NCBI GenBank assembly: GCA_036583965.1
Contig: JAZBQD010000027.1
Location: 7,169,187 to 7,233,186, forward strand
Length of the DNA: 64,000 nucleotides
Origin: Prunella strophiata
Taxonomy: Eukaryota > Chordata > Aves > Passeriformes > Prunellidae
Direction of reading: 5' to 3'
Shown one piece after another: positions 24,949 through 34,800 of this stretch. The notes below the pieces were generated by a model. The model was not told where the DNA came from, made no database searches, and saw only the letters and a list, made by a program, of their open reading frames with translations. The position numbers were made by a program, and so were the translations under genes. The number at the start of each line of letters is the position of its first letter. Position 1 is the stretch's first letter.

Positions 24949-25419
24949 TTTTTTTTCAGCATGGAATTTCTTTTTATTATGAAGTATTGGCAAAGGCTCA
25001 GAGTGAAAGTCTGCTCTGACTGCATTGTTGTTGAGAGGAGGGCAGCACAGCCTGGGTCACATCCGATGTTCCCAATCACATCTGTCACACTTGTCATTAG
25101 TCACCTCCAGCAGCTCCTTCTTAGAAGCAATAATGAAGTCTGCAATCTTGGTAACAGAGACATCTTTCTCAGCTCAGGGAAGAGTGGAGAGGAGCCTCTC
25201 TCTCCACTTTGTCACCCTCTAAGGAGCTTCTCCCAAATTCAGCCCTGCTCTGTCTGCCTGCTCCATTACCAAGCAAGCAGGAGGTCTCAGCTGTATTCTG
25301 CAAATTGCATGCTTATTCCCAAGGGCCCAGTGTTCTCTTACAAAGCTTCATTTCGAAGTGCCAAAGACAAAAGTGGATATTCTGAGGCAACTGTGCCCCA
25401 AAGCCCACTGGCTAATTAG
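24949..25419 (+). other. 152-codon open frame behind a splice-acceptor-like sequence (unrecognised)
   Basis: This is the longest plus-strand frame in the window (24961-25419). It starts with ATGG directly after a strong polypyrimidine tract ending TTTTTTTTTTCAGC (AG at 24958-24959), so the region looks like a 3' splice site followed by an open exon. The predicted protein is Ser/Leu/Cys-rich with no domain, signal peptide or clear membrane segment that I can name. AATAAA signals lie downstream at 25862-25867 and 25993-25998. Against a gene: mean G+C is only moderate, codon choice looks unstructured, and a frame this long can occur by chance in 64 kb. It may be the exon of a lineage-specific or non-coding transcript; most likely it is chance. 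Confidence 0.15.
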
Positions 25420-27224
25420 GCAGTGGCAGACACTTGTAATGGAAGCTGCCTCTCCAAAATCCCTGAGCAGAGAAATATGATTCTGCTGAAGCTTCAGGAG
25501 GAGATCAGATATTCTTGCTGGATGAGATGTGATCAAAATATTTTGTTTCTCTTACTCTAGTAATCTAATTCTTGAAATGTAACGTGATCCCTTTTTGTGG
25601 AGTGTCACATCCAAATTGGCATAATCTGTCTGAATAGAAACTACTAGTTATTTTACAAAAAGCACAAGGAACTTATGACTCCACTTTTATTGATTAGAGA
25701 GATAAATATCTACTTTAACATGTTCTTGGAAATTTTGTTTGAATGGTATGCTTGGCAAGCCAGCATTGTGTTTTTACCATGTTAAACTACTCATTAACCC
25801 ACAGAGAAGTGCAGATGTATTTGGACATTATTCTCAAATGTCCCTGCAAATTTTCACATGTAATAAAGGCCAGAGCTCTGTGATTTGCAAATCTATATGG
25901 TTTATCTGGTGCTTGTATATGAAAAAATTTGGATAAATTAAGAAGTCCTGATTCTTAATTTTCTGTTGTAGATTACATGAAGAATATATTTAAATAAAGA
26001 ACTATAAGGGGAAAAGATGAAGCATTTTAATACTCTGTTATCCCCCTCCCTGGCTCAGAGAGCAGCAGGGAAGTTTCCCCTGGTTTAGGCAAAGCAGAGT
26101 GCCAGTGCAGGGAGCAAGCTCCCAGGAGGCTGGGCCTTACAAAGCCTGACTCAATACAGTGAGATGGGCTTTCCTGGGAATGGCTTGAGGTGATCTATCG
26201 TGGTTCCAGAGTGCTGAACTGGAAAAGCACCATACCTTCTGCTTAACACAAAGAATTAGCACTGGCCATAGGTGATGGAGAACATATCAGTCTCTGAAAG
26301 GAGATAACTGGAACCTGACATATCCCAGATTTATTTATTTTATTTATATCCCATGTGATTTTGGTATTGTGGTATTAACAAGTGAATTATCATTGCTGTG
26401 CTGATAGAAGTGTGTGAGCAGTCAACATCACTGATGAGCTGCATTTTCAGGACACAAATTCATGCCTGAAATAAAAATTGGCACCCGTAGAGCTGGATAC
26501 TTGAAATTATATTGGGCTTCAGCATCATCCTTGCATTTGTAGTTTGCTCACAGCAAGCAGTGGAGAAAACCAGGACTACCTATATCTTGGCAAAAGATGA
26601 AATCCTGACCAGCTGTATCTCCTGTTGCAGGGGTGATCTCTGAATAAGGAATGATTGGGAAAATCAGCAGCTCCTGGGGCTGGACACGTGGCTGAAAGAG
26701 CTGTGGGGATGCACTGGAGAAGTCTGTGTGGATGGGTCGCACAGGTGTGAGAACACATCCTCGAGCTGTTACCACACACTCAAGGTGCACCATATGCTTT
26801 CTGTAGGTGCTCAGCCAAGAGTGCTGGCACAGCTCTGAGAAGAACATGGCTACATGGGGAGGGGTTCACGTGCAGGTTGTAGAGGGAACCACAGCCAGCA
26901 GCTCCTGTGGTGTCCTGCTGCTCGTGTGCATGTCAAGCGTGTGAGCAGTCACTGAAGTGGAGATGTACCCCAGGAAGAAGATGTGGATGCCTCTGTGAAA
27001 CTAATTAGTTTGACCTCACCCTTGCTGCTTGCTGACCAGCTCCAATGTAGGGGTTTGAGAACCAGTCAGGCATCCTGGGTGGACTTCCTTTCCTATTTTC
27101 AGGTCATTTTATGTTTTGTTAAAACAAAACCTTAAAGCACCAGCTCCTGCCCCTCTAAAGCAGTAAAAGTATGCCCTGCAAGAACCTTTGTTGTAAAAGA
27201 AAGTCAGTATTTCTTCCTCTTTAG
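25420..27224. other. unassigned sequence
   Basis: No gene is supported. 26040-26200 and 26530-26990 are richer in G+C, with minus frames of 99 and 67 codons (26548-26847) lacking recognisable features. The second interval may be an unfamiliar interspersed repeat. AATAAA words occur at 25862 and 25993. Confidence 0.5.
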
Positions 27225-27556
27225 TGTCATGGTTTAGCCCCAACAACTAAGAGCTATCCAGCTGCTTGGTCATACTCTCCAGTGGGATGGGGAAGAGGAT
27301 TGGAAAGATGAAGTAAGAAAACTTGTGGGATGAGGCAAGAACAGTTTAATAATTTAAATAATAATGATATCACTGATATACCAAAAATAAAATACAAAAA
27401 TCAGAGAAGCATGAAAGTCCTTGGTAAATGTAAATACTGCTCAGCAACAGCTCAAACATCAGTGTTAGAAATATTGTTCTCATCCTAAATCCAAACCACA
27501 GCACTATATCAGCTACTAGGAATAAAATTAACTCCATCCCACCCAAACCCAGCACA
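27225..27556 (-). mobile_element. solo LTR of an avian endogenous retrovirus, centre missing
   Basis: Read on the minus strand, the element starts TGTGCTGGGTTTGGGTGGGA and ends GGCTAAACCATGACA, so it has the TG...CA termini of an LTR. Both ends match a bird LTR family I know from memory (GGGATAGAGTTAATTTTC-type start; polyadenylation-side CAACCCACGAGTTTTCTCAC-type block, here CATCCCACAAGTTTTC). The remembered family is about twice as long. Here the central part, which would carry the TATA box and transcription start, is replaced by a short AT-rich join around 27355-27400. No internal retroviral genes are adjacent, so it is a solo LTR or an LTR fragment, and no clear target-site duplication is visible. 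The exact family name is uncertain. It explains the minus frame at 27370-27561. Confidence 0.85.
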
Positions 27557-28145
27557 AACACTAATGATTGTTGCTGTAATTAAGAAAGTGGTATAGACTG
27601 TTGTTGTACAATAGCAATCTCCTGCTGCTGCATAAGTGTTGAAGAATTTATTTTCCAAGCAGGAGACATTGATCCTGTGGCAGTGTTCTGTTGCCTTAAC
27701 ATTGTTTACATAAAAAAGGAAAAATGATTGATGTAATCATTTAATTTATGGTGCTAAGAAGTGTCAGTTGCTCACTCCACCAGTATTGATCTAAGGCATT
27801 CTGACTGGTTTATGCATCAGGCCTTTCAAAGTTCTGGATAATTGGAGAGCAAAGTAAAAGTACAGTTTGATAAGCATGGTGTTTCCCAATTACTGTTGTG
27901 CCATTGATTGCACTTTCCCATAAAATGGCATGACCAGTGAGTGACTACTTGTTATGAAATTACAGTTTTTAAGAGGCATCACAAGGTGTAAGACAGCAGC
28001 TTTAAAAATATATATATATATATAATATAATAGTGGGGTGTTTGATTACGATTCTTCCTGAGAATTCTTTTAAATTGGTTGTGCTTGCTTTCACTTTAGT
28101 TGCAAATATCCACCTGGGAAGATGAATATTGAGAAATAGGATTTT
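27557..28145. other. unassigned sequence between LTR and CR1
   Basis: Unique AT-rich DNA with the TA microsatellite described separately. No gene and no extension of the LTR into internal retroviral sequence. Confidence 0.6.
28009..28024. repeat. (TA)8 microsatellite
   Basis: Eight uninterrupted TA units followed by degenerate ATAATATAATAG to 28032. Likely length-polymorphic. Confidence 0.9.
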
Positions 28146-28568
28146 AGGGCAGCAAAGCTGGGGAAGGGTCTGGGGCACAAGTCCTGTGAGGAGCAGCTGG
28201 GGATGTTTATCCTGGAGGAAAGGAGGCTCAGGAGGGACCTCATCACCCTCCACAGCTCCCCCAAAGATGTTGTAGTGAGGTGAGGGCTGGTCTCTTCTCC
28301 CAGTTAAGTGACAGGATGAGAGGAAATGGCCTCAAGTTGCACCAGAGAGGCGTGGATTAGACATTAGGGGAAAAAAAAATCTCAGAAAGGGCTGCCAAGC
28401 ATTTGAACAGGTTACCCAGAAAAATGGTGGAGTTGCAAACCCTGGAAGTGTTAAAAAAATGTGTGGATATGGAACTTGAGGACATGGTTTAATGGTGAAC
28501 ATGGTGACTGTTGGATGTGATGATCTTAAAAGCCTTATTCCAACCTTACCAATTCTATTATTCTATGA
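28146..28568 (+). mobile_element. CR1 LINE fragment with intact 3' terminus
   Basis: A 5'-truncated CR1 that reaches the family's true end: TTCCAACCTTACCAATTCTATTATTCTATG, two copies of the ATTCTRTG-type octamer, at about 28552-28567. Earlier landmarks are GAGGAGCAGCTGGGGA, CTGGAGGAAAGGAGGCTCAGG (about 28212-28232), ACCTCATCACCCTCCACAGC, AGTGACAGGATGAGAGGAAATGG and GGTGGAGTTGCAAACCCTGGAAGTGTT. Small A insertions and several substitutions place it at middle age. The frame at 28002-28253 is its shadow. Confidence 0.96.
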
Positions 28569-29687
28569 GTGTGTTAATTTTATTTTTTTTTAACCTTTTA
28601 ATTCATAGATATGTTTTTATAAATATAATCAAGGTCTTTTCTTGAGGCTATATGGATATCCATAATATATCAAGAAGGAAAAATAATTAACATTAAAAGA
28701 ATATGCAATATTATAATAGGCAAGAGTTTTAAAACATGAAGAAGAAAGTGTAAACCTTTTTAATGGCTTCAAAGTAGTCTTTAGTATTTGTAAATTTAAA
28801 TTAGTGGGATCTAAAATTATTGAAAACACCATCCAGATAAAGTTTGTGCTTGAATGCAGATGTGTGGGAGCATTAACCTTCACAAAGTTTTAAATATATT
28901 TGAAAAGAAAACCCACCAAAACTAATTATACACCATTTTACTTCCCACCAGTTTCCCTGAAGAATGAAGAAATTGCCCTCTTTAGGTCCTTTTCTACAGT
29001 TTATACCATTAAAAATAGATCTTTCTTCTGCACAACAGGAAACTCTGGAAGCCTGGTTTAAATTTTCAGGAAACTCCTTTTATTTTTGATCCTTTGAAAT
29101 TGTAATGTTAATACATTTTCAATTAAATAGGAGCAACTCTCCATGCATCTCAGCATGAAACACAAAGGGATTTTGGGACCCTTCCAATTACTAGGGCTTG
29201 AAGATTTTTCTTAATTATTTAACTTTTACAGTATTTCTTTTTATTTAAAATAGAAGTTGTGTTGTGGGACTCCTTCTAACATGGAAAGGAGTATGACAGC
29301 ATTCTGTTTGCCCTTTCAAGTAATTTGTTATATAAAGTCTGAATTTCAAGACAGATCTTTTTCTGTAATGTTCTTTTGCTTTTACCATCTGCATTGCTGT
29401 CCAAGATGAAAGCTTTTGTTTGTTCCTGCAGCAAAGACGAGGACTGAATCAAAACTACGATAAATCTATGTTCAGTTATTTCATCTGTGAATAAATATGT
29501 TCATTTGATTGCCACAAAATGGCTTTGACATCTCACCTACCAATTTGGGTAGTCAAGGTCCTTTGTGCAATATCCTCCCTCTGACACTGTAATACAAAGT
29601 GTTGATGAGTGAGAAAAAGGTGGTTTTTGTGTTGCCATGTCCAAATATGCCTCCAGGTGACAAAAGTTCAGAGATAACCTCGGGCTG

Positions 29688-29717
29688 ACAGCCAGGGGCT
29701 GAGCGTTCCCTGGCTGT
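29688..29717. repeat. perfect 10-bp inverted repeat with 10-nt loop
   Basis: ACAGCCAGGG (29688-29697) is exactly inverted as CCCTGGCTGT (29708-29717). In RNA it would form a stable short hairpin with loop GCTGAGCGTT. There is no T run on either side and no gene nearby, so it is not a bacterial-type terminator. It sits beside a CpG-retaining patch (29730-29758). No function assigned. Confidence 0.7.
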
Positions 29718-31396
29718 GAATAGCAGAGCACGGGGAGAGCAGCGAGCGCTCAAACGCAGGTGACAGCATCAGCAACAAATCCTTACATTTGACTGATACC
29801 ATTTAGCAGTTCCTGCTTTCCATCACTCTCATGGAGGACACAATGCACTAATAACACCCAGCATGGAGTTTTCACTTGGTGCTCTTAAAATGCTGTTTCA
29901 TTAAATAGCTGCCACCTACTCAGCTGAGTAAAGCTGGAGGTTCAGGGTGCTGGACTCACCTGACTCCTTTGGTTGTGGCAGGAGCTGCAAAGTGGTGGAT
30001 TGTGCATACTCCTACCTCCCATTTTTTGAATTCTTTTCCTACAAACAGGAAAACAAAATGTTTTTACTCTCCTTGTTTTGTTCCCTCATCTTAAACATAT
30101 TCTGTTGTGTTACAGAGATAACGAGAATTCAGTTGTAGTCATCATGGTGACAAGTGTGTCCCTGTCTCTGAAAATGGTATCTGTTGCTGCAACCTCAAAG
30201 CAAGACAGCATGCAAATTAGTTTTATGTCTCATAAAAAAATGTCTGAGAGGTTTTATTTATCATGTTCTCATATGTTAGTTTTTAAAAATCCCCAAAACT
30301 GAAGAAAACCAGAAGCATAAAGCAGTGATTTTTACTGTTGCTCACTGTAGCATTCTTCCCCACTTTGTTTTCCATAGCAATGTGTCCCAGGGGCTCCTGG
30401 GTCTATGTCATCTTCTTAACCACTCCTTAATTAAGAATATAGATAACTTGTTTCCAAACTTGGGTTTCTAAACTGTTACTTTAAATCTACATGTACAGCC
30501 AGCAGCGAGGAGTTTGATTTTCAATGGCAAAGCTGCACTACCTGCAGCAAAATCAGTATTCAGAAATCTGTAGGTGCTCTATAATGGATTTATCCTTCTG
30601 GCCCAAGACAACTCGGAGTGAAAATCACGATAGTAGTTGGGAGCTTTGACATTTTTCAGGCTGTGTAATTGATATCAGTGCTTTTAGGGATTCTCAATAT
30701 GGAAGTTAATGTTTATCACGTTTAGTAGTGAAGTTTATCATGGTGTATATCCCATTCTCCACTCAGAGCAAGGAAAATACCATAGATACACTTCACAAAG
30801 ACAAATGTTCCTGATATTTTAAAACAGTCCTACTTTCTTTCATGGAATGAAAAATGCTGGTGAAATCTGGAATTCAGGACTTTTTTTCCCCCCTTTGTTT
30901 AGCAGCATGTTTCACATATTCTTTTAACTAAATGAAAGTGGCAGTATCTGAATTATGGGGTGGCAGATTGTGGAGTGTGTGGATTTTGTGGTCAGATATT
31001 CTGTCTTGATCAGATCTTTATCCTGCTCCCATCATTGAGCATTTCAGGTTCCAGTCAAGTATAAAAGCTTGTTAAGTGTGATGGGCAGCTCAAGTAAAAT
31101 TTCTTTCACACCTGTTTTCTTCCTCTGTTTCAATTTGTGGGAATAAAAGTCAGTTTCTTTTCTTCTTTCATAATGGTGATATTGTGTTAAAGATTGGATG
31201 CCTTCATTCCTTATTCAAATGTGGCATTCATGCATCATTTGTGCAATGTGTTTTTCTTGCCCTCATAGAAATACCTGAAAAGATATAACTGTCTGGGCAT
31301 TACACTAATTATATGGAAATACAATCTATGGTGTTTTATATTTGTTTTTGTATTCAACTCAACAACAATAATTTGTTTTTCTAGAAGTTTATATTA

Positions 31397-31468
31397 TTTT
31401 GTAGTTTTGTTGGTTTTTTGTTGTGGTTTGTTTTTTTGTTGTTTGTTTTTTGTTTTTTTTTTTTTTTT
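31397..31468. repeat. T-rich low-complexity tract with G interruptions
   Basis: About 72 bp of T runs broken by G, GG and TTG steps, ending in a T16-like run before CCTTTGG. It resembles the reverse complement of the A/C tract near 11 kb in style and probably arose by slippage. Confidence 0.88.
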
Positions 31469-32259
31469 CCTTTGGCCAATGAAGATGTAATTTTTGAAGC
31501 TAAACTTCAAATAAGAAAAATTGAGAATAGACAAAAATAATTCTTAAATACAAATTTCCTGTTAAGACTTTGGTCTTTAATAAAAAAATTACCCTAAACA
31601 GTTTTTTTTTAAAGATGGGTTACTGTACCCTTATAGATCATATGTACTGAATATCCTTGAGTTACTCCTGAGAGCTTTCACTGATGACAGTTTGGTTTAA
31701 TTTAGCTACTACTACAAAGAGATTAGGCTGTCAAGAAGATTCTATTGGAGGTTTAGGGATTGCTGAAATCCTTCTGAAATGAAAAGTAATATACACTGCA
31801 ACTTTCTTTGATAGTTCTTTCATGAAGAAACTGGATGAAAATAAACCACAAGGGAACTTTTTTATTTTCTGGACAAAAGAAAGAAAAAAATCTTCTCATG
31901 TTTAGCAGTTAATGAAAACTAAAAAATAAAAAGACCCCCAGACCCTCCCCAACCTAAAAGAAAAAAGGGATTTTTATTTATTTCTTTCACAATAATAGGC
32001 CATCTAAACTTCTAACACTGATAGTTGAAGCTATCATCCTATCTAAATATCATTTTGCTTTTGTTCTGTCTACACAGATGGGATCCCTCAGGTCTTTGCT
32101 CAGTTTATTTCAATGCAGTCATAGATATAAAGTCAAGCCTGAACCACAGAAGCATATTTTTTAAGAAAAAAGTGTTTGTCAAACGTTAATGGAAAATCCT
32201 GTTGGATTTAAAACTTTCTCTAATTTTATCAGTGCTATATAGTTCTGCTTAATGCTTTC

Positions 32260-32702
32260 ACAGAATCACAAGGTTGGTGATTCCTTCAAGATGATGGAGT
32301 CCAACCCAGCCCTAACACCTCAACTAAACCCTGGCACCCAGAGCCACATCCAGGCTTTGTTAAACACATCCAGGGATGGTGACTACACCAATTCCCAGGG
32401 AGGCCATTCCAGAACTTTATCACCCTTTCCATAAAAAACTTTTTTGTAATATCCAGCCTGTATTTCCCTTGGTGCAGCTTGAGGCTGTGTGCTCTGGTTG
32501 TGTCAGTGCTGTCTGGACAAAGAGCCCAACCCCAGCTGAGCACAGGCACCTTTCAGGAGCTGTAGAGAGTGATGAGCTCACCCCTGAGTCTCCTTTTCTC
32601 CAGGTTAAACACCCCCAGCTCCCTCAGATGTTCCTCACAGGGTTTGTGTTCCAAGCCCCTCACCAGCCTTGTTGCCTCCTCTGGATGCACTCAAGCATTC
32701 GT
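32260..32702 (-). mobile_element. CR1 LINE fragment, inverted, with 3' end
   Basis: On the plus strand it opens with CACAGAATCACAAGGTTGGT, the complement of the CR1 3' terminus, then GTCCAACCCAGCCCTAAC, CCAGGGATGGTGACTACACC, GGAGGCCATTCCAGAACTTT, CATAAAAAACTTTTTTGTAA, CTTGGTGCAGCTTGAGGCTG, CACCCCTGAGTCTCCTTTTC, TCCAGGTTAAACACCCCCAG and CACCAGCCTTGTTGCCTCCT near the truncated 5' side. The match is long and good; this is a CR1-J/E-like copy. It is the only CR1 on the minus strand here. Frames at 32252-32434, 32286-32549 and 32376-32744 are its shadows. Confidence 0.96.
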
Positions 32703-32849
32703 TACTATAAAATAATTTTAAAAACATTAATGTCGTATTTCTGAGGTAAAATGTTTCATTTTTTGCTATTTCTAGGTGCAATAATAGTAAATAACGATTA
32801 TGGCTGAATTTTACCTTTTAGGTTTATTTTTGCTGCTTAAATTTGTGTG

Positions 32850-33560
32850 AAGAAATCTGAGTCATTGTCCCAGTGCTAAAATAAGCATAATCCTTGATCT
32901 CCCATAAGGAGACTTTGATTCAGAGTAATCTATTATACTTTGTTTGCAATTAGCTAATCCTCCACGAAATAGTTTATTCTGTTCTTCTACTTCAAATGAC
33001 ATTTTATTGTGCTGGATATGAATTCAGATTAGCTGCAATTTTCCAATATGCAAACCTTTACAAGAGACAGTTGTAATTAATTTGACCTCCCAGGTTGGCC
33101 TTGCACTCGGACTGTCTTTGGAAGTTGCAAATATGGAAACCGAGCTCATTGCCCATGTAAATAGAATTTATTTTCTTTTAACCCAATTGTAGAAAGACAC
33201 TGCCAACTTGGAGGGTTATTGAAAGCATGAACTTGCAATTTCTGGCAATTTTTTATAGCCTCTAGTGTTTTATCTGGTTTGGGCAATGTTTTGAAAGCTA
33301 TTTCATAGAAAATTGTTTACAGCACTTTGTCTCTTTTCCCCTGAATAGCTGTGAATCTTTAGCTGTATGTGCTGTTAGCCATCTTGTGCACTGAGTTGCA
33401 TTACCTTGTAAACATTTTGCTTTATCCTGTGAATTTTGGCAGATTGGTCTCAAACAGCTATAATTCAGTTGGCATATTTTCAAGAAAACTGAATCATAAA
33501 TGGCTACAGAGAGTTTTCATTTTATGTAAGAATGTGTGGAATTTGTCCACATAATCCCCA
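32850..33560. promoter_or_regulatory. candidate conserved non-coding block
   Basis: Unique repeat-free sequence beginning right after the CR1. It has many homeodomain-like TAATTA/TTAAT words (for example TGTAATTAATTTGACC near 33071-33086), a TGACCTCCCAGGTTGGCC stretch resembling nuclear-receptor half-sites, and TTGCAATTTCTGGCAATT at 33234-33251 with C/EBP-like halves. No long frame crosses it. The absence of simple repeats over about 700 bp and the motif density suggest constraint; this is inference from texture only. Confidence 0.35.
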
Positions 33561-34199
33561 ATAACCTAATCTCCTCGTGCCATGGTTCTCCTGCTCCCTT
33601 GTCTCAAATGGAACTCATGTGCTGATATAAGGCAACAAAAAAGGACAGCAGTTCTGGGCAATCATGGTAGAAGGGAAGTTCTCTGTGTCTTTCAGTTTTA
33701 CAATTCTTTTCCTGTGAGTAGTTCTGAGATTATTGTGTTTTGGTCATATTCAGAAACAAGTTTAGATTGGGGATTTATTTATGATTTCCAGAGTAAGAAC
33801 AGCACTGGACTTCCAGTTTGTATCAAACATTCCTCCAGGTGAGAAACTGCACTTGGTGTGACTTTACAGATCAAAGACAAGCATCAGAATGTTGGTTAAT
33901 TTAAAAGTAGCATCAGCATCATCAAGCCTGAAAGAATAAACTCAACGTATCACAGGGCTACATTTCTGCTTTTCTCACTGGCTATTTACTGTAAAGTGGA
34001 ACAGTCTGTAAGTTTCCTAACCTGTAAAATGGCATGGGGTACTTTAAGCCTATGTTTTCTAGCACAATATTTGACCTTGATATGTTCAGTCTGAGCAGCA
34101 GCATTTGAAGCCTTTGTAGGTTGCAGTTTGGGGGACTGGAGGAAGCATTGTAGTATTCAGTGGCTGATGCGAGAGCTGTCTCTGATTTAAACCCCTAAA
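33561..34199. other. unassigned sequence
   Basis: No gene and no recognised repeat. An 86-codon plus frame at 33582-33842 has no recognisable features. Confidence 0.55.
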
Positions 34200-34800
34200 T
34201 GACACAGGAGATGCTTGAGAAATTCTTTATTATAACTGGAACATAAAATGAGCTTTCTTCCTACACAGGGCAAATCCCAAATCTCTCTGGAACTGTAATT
34301 GACTCAGAATGTGATTAATGTAACTTAATTGTCTTGACTGTACATACATCAAGCACATCACCACCATCTGAGTCCAGGGTGCATTGAATCGCTGTCTAAT
34401 TTCCAAAGGCACTTTAAAGGATGTCATCCTCTTTGTCTAGACACTGACACCTTTTAAGATGAGGAATACCATGTTCTGAAGTCCGTGTTGCACCTTGTTT
34501 ATACCAAAGATCTGATTGCTGCCTACAATACATTAGGCACATCAGAATGGCATTTTCATTCATCAGCTCCTATCTGAACTGTCACTTGCAGAAAAATTGA
34601 GGAGACTGACAAAACCTTCTTCCTTTTCAACCTGAAATGAAAAAATATATTAAAAATATTGTCTGCTAATGGACAGCAGCACATGACAATAAATTGCAAA
34701 GCTGCTCTCTGATACAATCTCAAAGAATAAGGCAGAAGTGCAGTCGATCCACTTAGTATTTCTGTGCGTAAGCTCAGCCAGAAAGTTTGAAACTAAAAAG
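34200..34800. promoter_or_regulatory. candidate conserved non-coding block
   Basis: Repeat-free unique DNA with enhancer-like words: GTAATTGACTCAG, GTGATTAATGTAACTTAATTG (about 34311-34331), CATTGAATCGCTGTC, CACTTGTTTA-type and ACAATAAATTGC words, and CTTTGTCTAG (TCF/SOX-like). Several isolated CpGs persist (34389, 34484, 34744, 34767). No exon-like frame spans it. As with the other blocks, alignment to other birds is the only real test. Confidence 0.35.

Larger units (their letters stand above)
28569..32259. other. unassigned sequence, partly enhancer-like
   Basis: No gene. 28569-29390 is very AT-rich unique DNA. 29390-29530 has a compact unique block (AAAACTACGATAAATCTATG, TTGATTGCCACAAAATGGC words) that looks constrained but is short. 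29640-29770 holds a hairpin and several CpGs. 31397-31468 is a G/T tract. 31910-31980 is A-rich. No other repeats recognised. Confidence 0.5.

Noticed and set aside
27370..27561. 63-codon hydrophobic minus frame that looks like a membrane protein
   Set aside because: It is a reading through the LTR and recurs wherever this LTR occurs in bird DNA.
29688..29717. Hairpin as a transcription terminator
   Set aside because: There is no T run after the stem and the genome is vertebrate, where such terminators do not apply.
32252..32744. Three frames of 60-122 codons
   Set aside because: All are shadows of the inverted CR1 3' region, which is non-coding.
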